Source: Saprospiraceae bacterium (GTDB lineage: Bacteria > Bacteroidota > Bacteroidia > Chitinophagales > Saprospiraceae). Taken from it: a stretch of DNA of 19,241 nt. The notes below the pieces were generated by a model. That model was not told the origin of the DNA and made no database searches. It saw only the letters and a program-made list of their open reading frames with translations. The DNA lies in NCBI GenBank assembly GCA_023300835.1, contig JALZVB010000246.1, positions 1-19,241 on the forward strand, in the 5' to 3' direction. Numbering within the stretch: position 1 is the first letter of the stretch; every line of letters begins with the position of its first letter. A program made the position numbers and the translations under genes. Positions 7,268-14,941 of the stretch are shown piece after piece.

Positions 7268-8500
7268 TTATTTCCGTAACACCAATAATTTCATCATTTC
7301 CCTTGCCGCGACTTCCGCTTTTTTCTTTACAAATGCGCGATCAGTCTCATCTCCAATCTCGTAAGTAATACCCTCTGCATCGAAGAGTAGATAGAACCAT
7401 CCTTTGGTAATCGGACTATTGAGGTCGTAGGGTTCATCTTGTGGGGTATATCCATCTAGGGCATCATCGATACCTTGTATCCATAAGTCTTTGAATGGAA
7501 ATATTGTAGAAGATCGATTAGGTGTTAAGGTATAATATAGATCTTCTTGGGTTGAGTGAAAATCAAATCCTGCCAATACTTTATTCTTGTTTTTATTAAC
7601 TGTGTTAATGGCATGTGTGGCTACAACCTTGACTTCTTCTTGTCTGTAATGAGACCAATCCCTGTTGATATCTATTCCTCCGGCATTGTGTCTCCAGTGC
7701 CCCATATCTACGCCATCTGGATTGATCAAAGGATAAACTAGAACTCTATGTTTTTCTAGAAAGCTATCACTGAGAGGTTTGTCTTTGAGTAATTCTTCTA
7801 CAAATGACATCATAGCCACATAACCAGAAATCTCTGGCGGATGCAATCGACTGAAAATAATGATGGTAGGTTTTTTCTTTTTTGGTCCTTTACATATATC
7901 TAGACATAAGATATCTCTTCCGAGTTTAGATTTTCCGATAACAGAAAGTTCTACATTTTCAGATTGACTAATCGTCTGACTCCATTCTAGGTTGTATTCT
8001 GTATCCATGAGTTCCTGCGCAGAGACATATAGTTTTTCTGAGTTGACCTGAAGCTTTAAGGTCGCTAAGTTTCCAGCTTTCAATGTATCAAATTGACTGC
8101 TGTCTATAGGAAACCAAGTCTCTTTATCTGTACTTAATTTGGGCCAGTATCGATGCTTGTGATCGCCATAATAGATTTCTAGATCTATGTCAGTCGTTTC
8201 CTCAGCTTGTAAGCTAAAGGCAAAATGAGGACTTGAGTTTATCGGTTCGTTTTCAGGTAGAATAGTAACTCTATAAGTTGTGTCATTAATCTGATCAAAG
8301 CCATTGAGCCTAGCGCCGTTGAATGTATTGTCAGCGGTAATTACCCCTTGTTTGAATACGCCTTTTTCTTGATATAAAATGGGCTTATCTGAAGTGTCTT
8401 TAGGATCAGGAAAACCTTCGACTACGCCTAGCTTAACCGTTTTACAGGCTAGAAACATTGTCAAAATGATGAAAAAGGGAAGGAATCTATTAATTGACAT
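7268..8500 (-). CDS. M14 zinc carboxypeptidase lipoprotein, CCP/AGBL-like subfamily
   Basis: With the ATG at 8500 the protein has 410 residues and starts with a lipoprotein signal ending MFLAC, so it is probably lipid-anchored. An N-terminal beta domain (about 45-180; it contains KHRYWPKLS followed by a Trp-Phe-Pro) resembles the domain preceding the catalytic unit in cytosolic carboxypeptidase-like M14 proteins. The catalytic domain keeps the zinc ligands H220 and E223 (SRLHPPEISG) and H315 (GFDFHST). It also has the substrate-binding NRD at 279-281 (INRDW, after NPDGVDMG) and the catalytic glutamate E381 (ITYEIGDE). It should remove C-terminal residues from peptides in the periplasm or at the surface. 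A second in-frame ATG at 8539 adds 13 charged residues before the signal and is less likely. The gene is divergent from skp. Confidence 0.88.
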   Translation of the reverse strand: MSINRFLPFFIILTMFLACKTVKLGVVEGFPDPKDTSDKPILYQEKGVFKQGVITADNTFNGARLNGFDQINDTTYRVTILPENEPINSSPHFAFSLQAEETTDIDLEIYYGDHKHRYWPKLSTDKETWFPIDSSQFDTLKAGNLATLKLQVNSEKLYVSAQELMDTEYNLEWSQTISQSENVELSVIGKSKLGRDILCLDICKGPKKKKPTIIIFSRLHPPEISGYVAMMSFVEELLKDKPLSDSFLEKHRVLVYPLINPDGVDMGHWRHNAGGIDINRDWSHYRQEEVKVVATHAINTVNKNKNKVLAGFDFHSTQEDLYYTLTPNRSSTIFPFKDLWIQGIDDALDGYTPQDEPYDLNSPITKGWFYLLFDAEGITYEIGDETDRAFVKKKAEVAAREMMKLLVLRK

Positions 8501-8881
8501 AAGTTTTTTTCTTCTAAAGTCTAAGTTAATCTTATTCATAAAAAACCTTGTCCTACGCTTTGAAATTGCATTTCTAACTATCTAATGTTGCTGTCCCCGT
8601 AGTCATCACTTTTCTAACTTGTTGATAATATCTAACTTATACATACTGATATTACATATAAGTGAGAAGCTAAGAATATAAGAGAGATACTCACCCTACA
8701 ACTATATTGTACTATATCAGGCCAGCTCAAAACATTATGATTTTAACAATTCGATTTTTAAAGCTTTAATCTTAGGTTAAATTGATACTATTTCTGATCA
8801 TTGGGCTACTTTTGCTCGAGATTTTACGTCTGTTCTAATGACAGACTCTCAATTGTATACAACAGTAATAACACAACTACA
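8501..8881. other. divergent intergenic region between peptidase and skp
   Basis: About 380 bases with no convincing gene. It holds the skp promoter at 8782-8814. Three copies of TCTAACT occur at 8573-8579, 8613-8619 and 8631-8637 on the peptidase side. They could be regulator sites or chance in AT-rich DNA. I see no exact minus-strand TAnnTTTG for the peptidase gene. Confidence 0.5.
8782..8814 (+). promoter_or_regulatory. Bacteroidota-type sigma-A promoter of skp
   Basis: TTG at 8782-8784 and TACTTTTG at 8807-8814, an exact fit to TAnnTTTG, are separated by 22 bases, within the range reported for Bacteroidota promoters. Transcription would begin near 8820 and give a leader of about 60 bases before the ATG at 8882. 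Confidence 0.65.
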
Positions 8882-9397
8882 ATGAAAATAAACATGATTA
8901 AATCAATATTGACGATTGGCGCTTTTATGATCGCTGTTCTTTCAGTAAATGCACAAAAATTTGGATACCTGAATTCTGCACAATTATTGTCAGAATTACC
9001 AGAGGTGAAATCTGCAGATAGTGACCTTGAAGCTTACCAGAAACAACTTATGAGTGCAGGAGAGGCGATGGTAAAATCTCTAGAAACGAAGTATACAGCC
9101 TATGCTAAAGAAGCCCAAGAAGGCTTGTTCTCTCAAGTAGAAATGCAGCAAAAGCAAGCTGAAATAGAGCAAGAGCAGCAGAAGATACAGCAGTATGAAG
9201 TTGAGGTTCAGAACAAGATTATTGCTAAAAGAGAAACTTTATACAAGCCTATTCTAGACAAAGTAAAAACAGCACTGGAGGAACTGGGCAAGGAACAAGG
9301 ATACACTATGATTTTTGATGCAAGTAATGGTTCATTATTACATGCTAACGAATCAGAAGATGTCATGTCACTTATCAAGACTAAGTTAGGGATCTAA
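8882..9397 (+). CDS. skp: periplasmic chaperone, Skp/OmpH family
   Basis: A 171-residue OmpH-family protein. Skp trimers hold unfolded outer-membrane proteins in the periplasm and pass them to the BAM complex. A signal peptide is cleaved after about residue 24 (SVNA). The mature start QKFGYLNSAQLLSELPEV is typical of Bacteroidota OmpH proteins. A long charged Gln/Glu/Lys-rich coiled coil spans about residues 40-120 (EMQQKQAEIEQEQQKIQQYE), forming the tentacle, and the end (GYTMIFDASNGSLLHANES) is the conserved beta body strand. The reading frame opens further upstream, but that part overlaps the promoter and has no signal-like start. ATG at 8882 is preferred, with ATG at 8894 as an alternative. 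No bamA or second skp copy is next to it here. A terminator follows. Confidence 0.9.
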   Translation: MKINMIKSILTIGAFMIAVLSVNAQKFGYLNSAQLLSELPEVKSADSDLEAYQKQLMSAGEAMVKSLETKYTAYAKEAQEGLFSQVEMQQKQAEIEQEQQKIQQYEVEVQNKIIAKRETLYKPILDKVKTALEELGKEQGYTMIFDASNGSLLHANESEDVMSLIKTKLGI

Positions 9398-9439
9398 GAC
9401 GCGATAAGAGCGCAATAAAATATAATTTAAATAAACACA

Positions 9440-9476
9440 AAAGAGGGTCGCAGCAATGTTGGCTCTCTTTTTTTTT
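9440..9476. terminator. terminator between skp and the yehS-like gene
   Basis: A 10-bp stem with two G-U pairs (AAAGAGGGTC at 9440-9449, GGCTCTCTTT at 9461-9470) runs into a tract of nine T's on the plus strand. It ends skp and can partly serve the convergent minus-strand operon. Confidence 0.8.
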
Positions 9477-9502
9477 GTTTTTGCGAAAGCTTAGAAATGG
9501 TA

Positions 9503-9973
9503 TTATGCATCTTCTTTTTTCCTGTAAACCAGTTGTAAGCCGTGTAGGAAATTACGTAGAAATTGATTTTTGCATTCACGATATTGACGCTGCTCTGGTT
9601 TTCTAAAGAAAGCATTCAATTCGTGCTTGCTTACCTTAAGGTCAGCCTTTCCTAGTATTTCTACCATATCAACATCCTTTAGAGAAAGGGCAATTTTAAT
9701 CTTTCTGAGTATAATATTGTTATTGATAGTTGATTCTAGCGCTGGTAATTTTCCATCTTTCTTTCCTCTCTTGGCCACTATGAATCCATTGAGAAACGCC
9801 GCTAATTCTTTTGCTGGAATAACTTGATGGGCCTCATCATCATCTGCCTTGAGCCAATCACTTATCTGTGTTCTAGTCACCTCTAGACTTCCTAGACCAA
9901 ATAATTCAATCATCTGTGTATCACTGAAGTCAAACGTATAGCGCAGTCGTCTGATAACATCATTGTTATTCAT
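9503..9973 (-). CDS. yehS: DUF1456 family protein, YehS-like
   Basis: A 156-residue protein of two homologous halves, each an all-alpha DUF1456 unit. The first starts NNNDVIRRLRYTFDFSDTQM and the second INNNIILRKIKIALSLKD; shared features include a leucine-rich helix and a closing F-R-K-P/W-L-K-type stretch. From memory the length and these motifs, together with the conserved RECKNQFLRNFLHGL end, match Escherichia coli YehS closely. The biochemical function of the family is not established to my knowledge. There is no signal peptide, so the protein is probably cytoplasmic. It lies 49 bases after the MlaF-like gene in the same direction and may be the third gene of that operon. Confidence 0.88.
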   Translation of the reverse strand: MNNNDVIRRLRYTFDFSDTQMIELFGLGSLEVTRTQISDWLKADDDEAHQVIPAKELAAFLNGFIVAKRGKKDGKLPALESTINNNIILRKIKIALSLKDVDMVEILGKADLKVSKHELNAFFRKPEQRQYRECKNQFLRNFLHGLQLVYRKKEDA

Positions 9974-10022
9974 AAGGGTATATGTTTTTTAACTAAGGGA
10001 AGAAATAATCTTCAACGTAAGG

Positions 10023-10787
10023 TTACGTGGTTCCGAAAGCTCTATTCTTAAGTTTCTGTAGGAATGGACTTGCAAATATGAAGTTCTGTAATATATCGTT
10101 ATCACTCTCTATAACTTGATCCATATTTCCTTGCCATGCTAATTTACCTTCATGTAGGAGACATATATTTTCGCCTATTTCCATAACAGAGTTCATGTCA
10201 TGGGTATTGATAACTGTGGTGATCTTATTTTCATCCGTAATATCAGAGATAAGCGCATCAATAAGAATGGCAGTCTTGGGATCTAATCCGGAGTTGGGTT
10301 CATCGGCAAACAAGTATTTGGGATTAAGAACGATGGCTCTAGCTATACCTACTCTTTTCTGCATTCCGCCAGAGATCTCAGATGGAAACTTGGCATTGAT
10401 ACCTTCCATATTTACTCTTTCTAGACAATAGTCAACTTGTTTTTGCTTTTCTCCTACAGTCATTCGTGTAAACATATCCATAGGGAAACGGATATTTTCT
10501 TCTACAGTCATTGAGTCAAATAGGGCATTCCCCTGGAACAACATACCCACTTGCATACGCAATTCTCTCAGTTGCGCTTTATTAAGACTGCATAGATCAC
10601 GGTCGCCATACCATACATGACCCTTTGTAGAATCAAAGAGACCTACAAGGATCTTAAGTAATACTGTTTTACCAGCACCAGACTTGCCTATAATAAGGTT
10701 GGTTTTAGATGCCTCAAATGTAAAGTCTATACCCTTGAGTACTTCCTGATCTCCAAATTGTTTAAATATACCTTCTGCTCTGATCAT
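10023..10787 (-). CDS. ABC transporter ATPase, MlaF-like
   Basis: The ATPase subunit of a Mla-type ABC transporter moving lipids between the membranes of the envelope. Its 254 residues contain Walker A GKSGAGKT at 34-41, Q-loop Q85 (GMLFQGNALFDSMTV), the signature SGGMQKR at 139-145, Walker B YLFADEP at 158-164 followed by NSGLDP, and H-loop H196 (NTHDMNS). The SGGMQKRVGIARAI signature and the FDSMTVEEN context are typical of MlaF. It starts three bases after the stop of the permease gene, so the two are very likely co-transcribed. No MCE (MlaD-type) substrate-binding gene, nor mlaC or mlaB, follows in the window. Confidence 0.92.
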   Translation of the reverse strand: MIRAEGIFKQFGDQEVLKGIDFTFEASKTNLIIGKSGAGKTVLLKILVGLFDSTKGHVWYGDRDLCSLNKAQLRELRMQVGMLFQGNALFDSMTVEENIRFPMDMFTRMTVGEKQKQVDYCLERVNMEGINAKFPSEISGGMQKRVGIARAIVLNPKYLFADEPNSGLDPKTAILIDALISDITDENKITTVINTHDMNSVMEIGENICLLHEGKLAWQGNMDQVIESDNDILQNFIFASPFLQKLKNRAFGTT

Positions 10788-10790
10788 CTG

Positions 10791-11537
10791 CTAACTTGTA
10801 AGTACAACGGCTATAATATAATCTGCAATAAGAATAGAAATTATTCCGTAGACAACAGCTCTTGTACTGGCATGCCCTAGTTCTACACTACCTCCTGTTA
10901 CAAAGTATCCTTGATAACATGCTACGGAAGTCAATATATATGCAAAAACAAAGGCCTTAATATACATCATACATACCGTCCATGGCTTAAAGAAAGATCT
11001 TAATCCTTGTATGAAATCCTCGGCAGTAAAGGCACCGCCGTAGATGGTCGCAATATAACCACCTCCTATACTAACAATAGCGGCAACGCTGACAAGTATA
11101 GGAATAACAAATAAAGCCGCTATTATCTTAGGCATCACTAGAAATGAAGCTGTATTAACTCCCATGATCTCCATGGCATCGATATGTTCTTTCTGTCGCA
11201 TACCGCCTATCTCAGAGGCAATATTAGATCCTACTTTTCCAGCAAGTATAATGGATGAAAATGTCACAGCCAGTTCTATAATAGCCATATCTCTTACGAT
11301 ATAACCGATATAGTAGGCTGGGATAAGCGTGCCTTGTAATTGATATGTGAATTGTACAGCGGTAACGGCTCCTATAAAGAGTGATACAACAAATATAATC
11401 ATAAGGGAACCGATGCCGATCTCATACATCTGCCGTATGGTTTCCTTATAGTACATTTTCATGTTTTCTGGACGCTTAAATATTTCTGCGTGCCAGCCAA
11501 CAAACTTTCCAATATGGTATAATAATCCTCCAGTCAT
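10791..11537 (-). CDS. MlaE-type ABC transporter permease
   Basis: An inner-membrane permease of the MlaE (DUF140) family, 248 residues, the normal length. After an amphipathic N-terminus (interfacial helix) come about five membrane helices. The cytoplasmic loop EIGGMRQKEHIDAMEIMG at 109-126 is the conserved family signature (E-x-G-x-M-R-x-x-E-x-I-D-A) and contacts the ATPase. The nearby NTASFLVMPKIIAALFVIP is also typical. It is expected to form a dimer with two MlaF-like subunits. It is the first gene of the minus-strand operon, divergent from the SDR gene with 118 bases between starts. In Bacteroidota an MCE protein usually completes such a complex; none is adjacent here. Confidence 0.92.
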   Translation of the reverse strand: MTGGLLYHIGKFVGWHAEIFKRPENMKMYYKETIRQMYEIGIGSLMIIFVVSLFIGAVTAVQFTYQLQGTLIPAYYIGYIVRDMAIIELAVTFSSIILAGKVGSNIASEIGGMRQKEHIDAMEIMGVNTASFLVMPKIIAALFVIPILVSVAAIVSIGGGYIATIYGGAFTAEDFIQGLRSFFKPWTVCMMYIKAFVFAYILTSVACYQGYFVTGGSVELGHASTRAVVYGIISILIADYIIAVVLTS

Positions 11538-11655
11538 AACGTAATCACGAAAGTACAGTTAACCCCATAAAAAATCTTAATTGTTAAGTATTTAAAGTTT
11601 ATTTGTTCCAGTAGGAGACTATATTTATTGAGAATAACGATATATACATAACAAG

Positions 11656-12357
11656 ATGAACGCTATAATAACTGGAGGCACCAAAGGAATAGGAAGAGCA
11701 ATAGCCAATAAATTTGCAACAGAAGGCTTCAACCTTGCGATCTGTTCGAGAAATGAATCGGATTTGGCTACAGCCAAAAAAGAACTTATGGCACTCAATG
11801 CTGATATCAAAGTGTATACGCAAGTCGTTGACGTCAGTAAAAAGGATCAAGTCAAGACATTTGGACAATATTGCATAGATACGATGACTAGCATAGACGT
11901 GCTTATCAATAATGCAGGCGTATTCCACCCAGGCGCTTTGTATGAAGAAGAAGAAGGTGCTCTAGAGTCTATGATAGAAACCAATCTATACAGCGCCTAC
12001 CATCTAACACGAAAATTGCTGACGCCTATGATAGCGCAAGCATCAGGTTATATTATTAACATGGCGTCCATAGCCAGTTTTATGGCCTACCCCAATGGCG
12101 GCAGTTATAGTATCTCAAAGTTTGCACTCAGAGGATTCTCACAAGTCTTAAGAGCTGAGCTAAAAGAAAAAGGCATTAAGGTAACGACTATAATGCCTGG
12201 CGCTACTTGGTCCAACTCATGGGATGGGGTAGACCTACCAGAAAGTAGACTGATGCAAGCCACTGATATTGCGACAACTGTATGGAGTCTGTTCCTTATG
12301 AGTCCCAGCGCTGTTGTAGAGGAGGTTGTATTAAGGCCTCAATTGGGTGATCTGTAA
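11656..12357 (+). CDS. short-chain dehydrogenase/reductase (SDR)
   Basis: A classical SDR of 233 residues using NAD(P)H. The cofactor motif TGGTKGIG is at 6-13, followed by SRNE at 31-34, where an Arg after the second strand suggests NADP(H). Other motifs are NNAG at 85-88, structural N110, and the catalytic triad S138, Y151, K155 (YSISK). PGAT at 181-184 and the C-terminal EEVVLRPQLGDL fit a group of SDRs common in Bacteroidota. The substrate is unknown; 3-oxoacyl reductases and sepiapterin-reductase-like enzymes are possible relatives. It is a single gene, with a short gap before the small beta-rich ORF. Confidence 0.92.
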   Translation: MNAIITGGTKGIGRAIANKFATEGFNLAICSRNESDLATAKKELMALNADIKVYTQVVDVSKKDQVKTFGQYCIDTMTSIDVLINNAGVFHPGALYEEEEGALESMIETNLYSAYHLTRKLLTPMIAQASGYIINMASIASFMAYPNGGSYSISKFALRGFSQVLRAELKEKGIKVTTIMPGATWSNSWDGVDLPESRLMQATDIATTVWSLFLMSPSAVVEEVVLRPQLGDL

Positions 12358-12404
12358 TATTGACGATTATTCCCTTATGTATATACCAGTTTCGTTGCAA
12401 ATAG

Positions 12405-12752
12405 ATGAGGCAAATTCTACTTTCTTATACAACCAATGGCGGATATGATCTTAATATCACCTCATCATTCGATGGGATGTCACAGACTGCAATTGAGAAC
12501 TTCTCTAATGTAAGTGGTTCTGGAAATTACACGACAGATGGAGATCAGATTACGGTAAGAGGATCATTTTTTGATTTTGAAGTAAGTGGCGTTGATATAT
12601 CTGAGTTTCAAGAAGAAGCTACAGCGACATATGAAATCAATTCTGATGGACAATTGAGATTTACACAGGATGAGACACTTTCACCAGTTGTTTCACCTGA
12701 TGTAACATCTACGAGTTCTATTAGGTCTGTATCTGTATGGGAAAGAAAGTAA
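12405..12752 (+). CDS. small beta-rich lipocalin-like protein, probably 5'-truncated
   Basis: A 115-residue ORF with alternating polar/hydrophobic beta strands (GSGNYTTDGDQITVRGSFF, later ATYEINSDGQLRFTQ). Its style is that of the lipocalin-like lipoproteins of Bacteroidota, but I cannot name a family with certainty. Those proteins usually have a lipoprotein signal and about 40 more residues before this region. Here the ATG at 12405 directly follows an in-frame TAG at 12402-12404, and only 47 bases separate it from the SDR stop. So the N-terminal part and export signal appear deleted. It may be a remnant rather than a working gene. A strong terminator follows. Confidence 0.55.
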   Translation: MRQILLSYTTNGGYDLNITSSFDGMSQTAIENFSNVSGSGNYTTDGDQITVRGSFFDFEVSGVDISEFQEEATATYEINSDGQLRFTQDETLSPVVSPDVTSTSSIRSVSVWERK

Positions 12753-12774
12753 GATTTTTAGAGTAAAAAATTAT

Positions 12775-12813
12775 AGAGGGGGAATTCCATTACAATTGGA
12801 ATTCCTCTTTTTT
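12775..12813 (+). terminator. terminator after the small beta-rich ORF
   Basis: GGAATTCCA (12781-12789) pairs with TGGAATTCC (12797-12805). The stem extends with AGA/TCT across a three-G bulge and ends in a T run at 12808-12813. Confidence 0.8.
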
Positions 12814-12890
12814 ATGATATATGCGTCATAATTTCATTCGGACGGCTGCATTTTAAGACAGATTGTCACGTATTTCACTATGGCACTTGG

Positions 12891-12920
12891 TTTGAAGCTA
12901 TACAGTCATTGACTAATTTG
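12891..12920 (+). promoter_or_regulatory. htpG: candidate htpG promoter
   Basis: TTTG at 12891-12894 and TAATTTG at 12914-12920 are 19 bases apart. The downstream box is one base shorter than TAnnTTTG, so this is a near match. It lies 26 bases before the ATG. No CIRCE inverted repeat is present. Confidence 0.35.
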
Positions 12921-12946
12921 ACTCACTAAAACAGGCTATAAAGACT

Positions 12947-14812
12947 ATGGAAAAAGGAAACATTTCAGTTACGGCGGAAAATATATTTCCGATAATTAAG
13001 AAATTTCTATACTCAGATCAAGAAATTTTTCTCAGAGAGCTTATCTCTAATGCTATAGATGCCACCACTAAAATAAATACGCTTGCATCAAAAGGGGAGT
13101 TCAAAGGCGACCTTGGCGAACTTACTGTTGACATTATTCTTGACGAAAAGAAGAAAACCCTTACCATCAGGGATAGAGGTATAGGAATGACAGAGGCGGA
13201 GGTAAAGAAATACCTCAATGAAGTGGCTTTCTCTTCTGCGGATTCATTTCTTAAGAAATACCAAGATGAAGCTAATATTATAGGACATTTTGGACTAGGA
13301 TTTTATTCAGCATTTATGGTTGCTGATAAAGTTGTCGTTGACACTAAATCTTATAAAAAATCAAAAGCTGTAAAATGGTCTTGTAAAGGAGATCCTAAGT
13401 TCCAGTTGGGTGATGGGAGTAGAGATTTCAGAGGAACTGATATCATCCTTCATATATCTGATGACAGTACGGAGTTCTTACAGAAAAGTAGAATACAAGC
13501 CCTTCTAGATAAGTACACGAAGTTCTTACCTTTCCCTATTAGATTTGGTACAAATACCAAAACAGAATGGGAAGGCGAAGGAGAGGACAGAAAGTCAACA
13601 GAAGTTATAGAGGATAATTTTGTAAATAATACAAACCCTTTATGGAAACAAAAGCCTTCTAAATTAAAAGAAGCGGACTACATAAGTTTCTATAAAGAAC
13701 TATATCCATACAGTCCAGACCCATTATTTTGGATCCACTTAGATATCGATTTTCCGTTTAACTTGACAGGTGTATTGTATTTCCCTAAGCTTAATAACAG
13801 CTTGGAAATGCAGAAAAATAAAATACAACTCTATAGTAACCAAGTCTATGTTACGGATGATGTAAAAGAAATCGTACCTGAGTTTTTATTACTTCTTCAT
13901 GGTATTATTGACTCTCCAGATATTCCACTTAACGTATCTAGATCTTATCTACAGAGTGACAGTAACGTAAGAAAAATTACGGCATACATAACTAAAAAAG
14001 TAGCTGATAAACTCAAGCAACTATACAAGAAAGATCCAGAAGCCTTCCAAGATAAATGGGATGATGTAGGAACATTTGTCAAGTACGGAATTATCTCTGA
14101 CGAGAAGTTCTTTGCTAAGTCTGACAAGTTTGCACTTGTAAAGAATACGGATAATGAGTTTACTTTATTTGATGAATATATAGAGAAAGTAAAGCCTACT
14201 CAGACTGACAAAAACGAAAGAGTTGTTCTTCTTTATGCCAATAATGATAAAGATCAACACAGTTATATTGAGTCAGCTAAGAATTATGGTTACGACGTTC
14301 TATTGATGAATAATGTGATAGATAATCACTTTATGCAGCACATGGAACAGAAGAAAGATAAGATCACTTTTGTCAGAGTAGATTCAGATACAGCAGACAA
14401 GTTGGTCCCTAAGGACGAAGAGAAAGTTTCAGTTCTTTCTGAAAAGCAAGAAGAAAAAGTAAAAACACTTTTTACAGAATCTATAGGAGATATGAAAGGC
14501 GGACATATTGAGTTACGTCCATTGTCACCAGAAGATCATCCTGTTCTTATCACTAAACCAGAGTTTATGAGAAGAATGAAAGAAATGCAGATGATGCAAG
14601 GGATGAACATGGGAGAAATGCCAGATTCTCATAGTATTGTTATCAATACCAATCACCCTCTCGTTGCTGAGAAAATTCTAGGGATGAAGAACAAAGAAAA
14701 GAGAGATTCTTTTGCCAAGTATTTATACAACCTAGCGAGACTCAATCAGAATATGTTGAAAGGTGAAGAGTTAAGTGATTTTATAAAAAGTAGTATCGCA
14801 TTTATAAAGTAG
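12947..14812 (+). CDS. htpG: molecular chaperone HtpG (Hsp90)
   Basis: The bacterial Hsp90, an ATP-driven dimeric cytoplasmic chaperone; 621 residues, near the usual 620-630. The N-terminal GHKL ATPase domain has FLRELISNAIDA (E31, N35, D38), DRGIGMT at 76-82 and the lid-side motif GHFGLGFYSAFMV at 113-125, then GTDIILHI. The middle domain contains NFVNNTNPLW and the conserved catalytic-loop region NVSRSYLQSD. The C-terminal dimerisation domain ends about residue 620. A Met-rich loop, MRRMKEMQMMQGMNMGEM, lies at about 540-560 in the client-binding C-terminal region. Single gene with its own terminator; no DnaK or other heat-shock genes nearby. Confidence 0.97.
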   Translation: MEKGNISVTAENIFPIIKKFLYSDQEIFLRELISNAIDATTKINTLASKGEFKGDLGELTVDIILDEKKKTLTIRDRGIGMTEAEVKKYLNEVAFSSADSFLKKYQDEANIIGHFGLGFYSAFMVADKVVVDTKSYKKSKAVKWSCKGDPKFQLGDGSRDFRGTDIILHISDDSTEFLQKSRIQALLDKYTKFLPFPIRFGTNTKTEWEGEGEDRKSTEVIEDNFVNNTNPLWKQKPSKLKEADYISFYKELYPYSPDPLFWIHLDIDFPFNLTGVLYFPKLNNSLEMQKNKIQLYSNQVYVTDDVKEIVPEFLLLLHGIIDSPDIPLNVSRSYLQSDSNVRKITAYITKKVADKLKQLYKKDPEAFQDKWDDVGTFVKYGIISDEKFFAKSDKFALVKNTDNEFTLFDEYIEKVKPTQTDKNERVVLLYANNDKDQHSYIESAKNYGYDVLLMNNVIDNHFMQHMEQKKDKITFVRVDSDTADKLVPKDEEKVSVLSEKQEEKVKTLFTESIGDMKGGHIELRPLSPEDHPVLITKPEFMRRMKEMQMMQGMNMGEMPDSHSIVINTNHPLVAEKILGMKNKEKRDSFAKYLYNLARLNQNMLKGEELSDFIKSSIAFIK

Positions 14813-14846
14813 TCTAACTGCTTAATAAATTAAGTATAAAAAGTAA

Positions 14847-14879
14847 GGGCAATCTCGTAAGAGATTGCCCTTTTTTTTT
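14847..14879 (+). terminator. htpG terminator
   Basis: A perfect 10-bp stem (GGGCAATCTC at 14847-14856, GAGATTGCCC at 14861-14870) with a GTAA loop, followed by nine T's. It may also slow transcripts from the convergent FG-GAP gene. Confidence 0.93.
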
Positions 14880-14941
14880 AAATTATTGATCTGAATTTTG
14901 TGATCCTGTTTCTGAAATTACTCCAATAATATAAGAAGTAA

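Noticed and set aside
8801..8881. Upstream TTG-started extension of the Skp reading frame (27 extra residues)
   Set aside because: It would put a non-signal segment before the signal peptide and overlaps the TACTTTTG promoter box.
12814..12946. CIRCE (HrcA) element before htpG
   Set aside because: No TTAGCACTC/GAGTGCTAA inverted repeat could be found.
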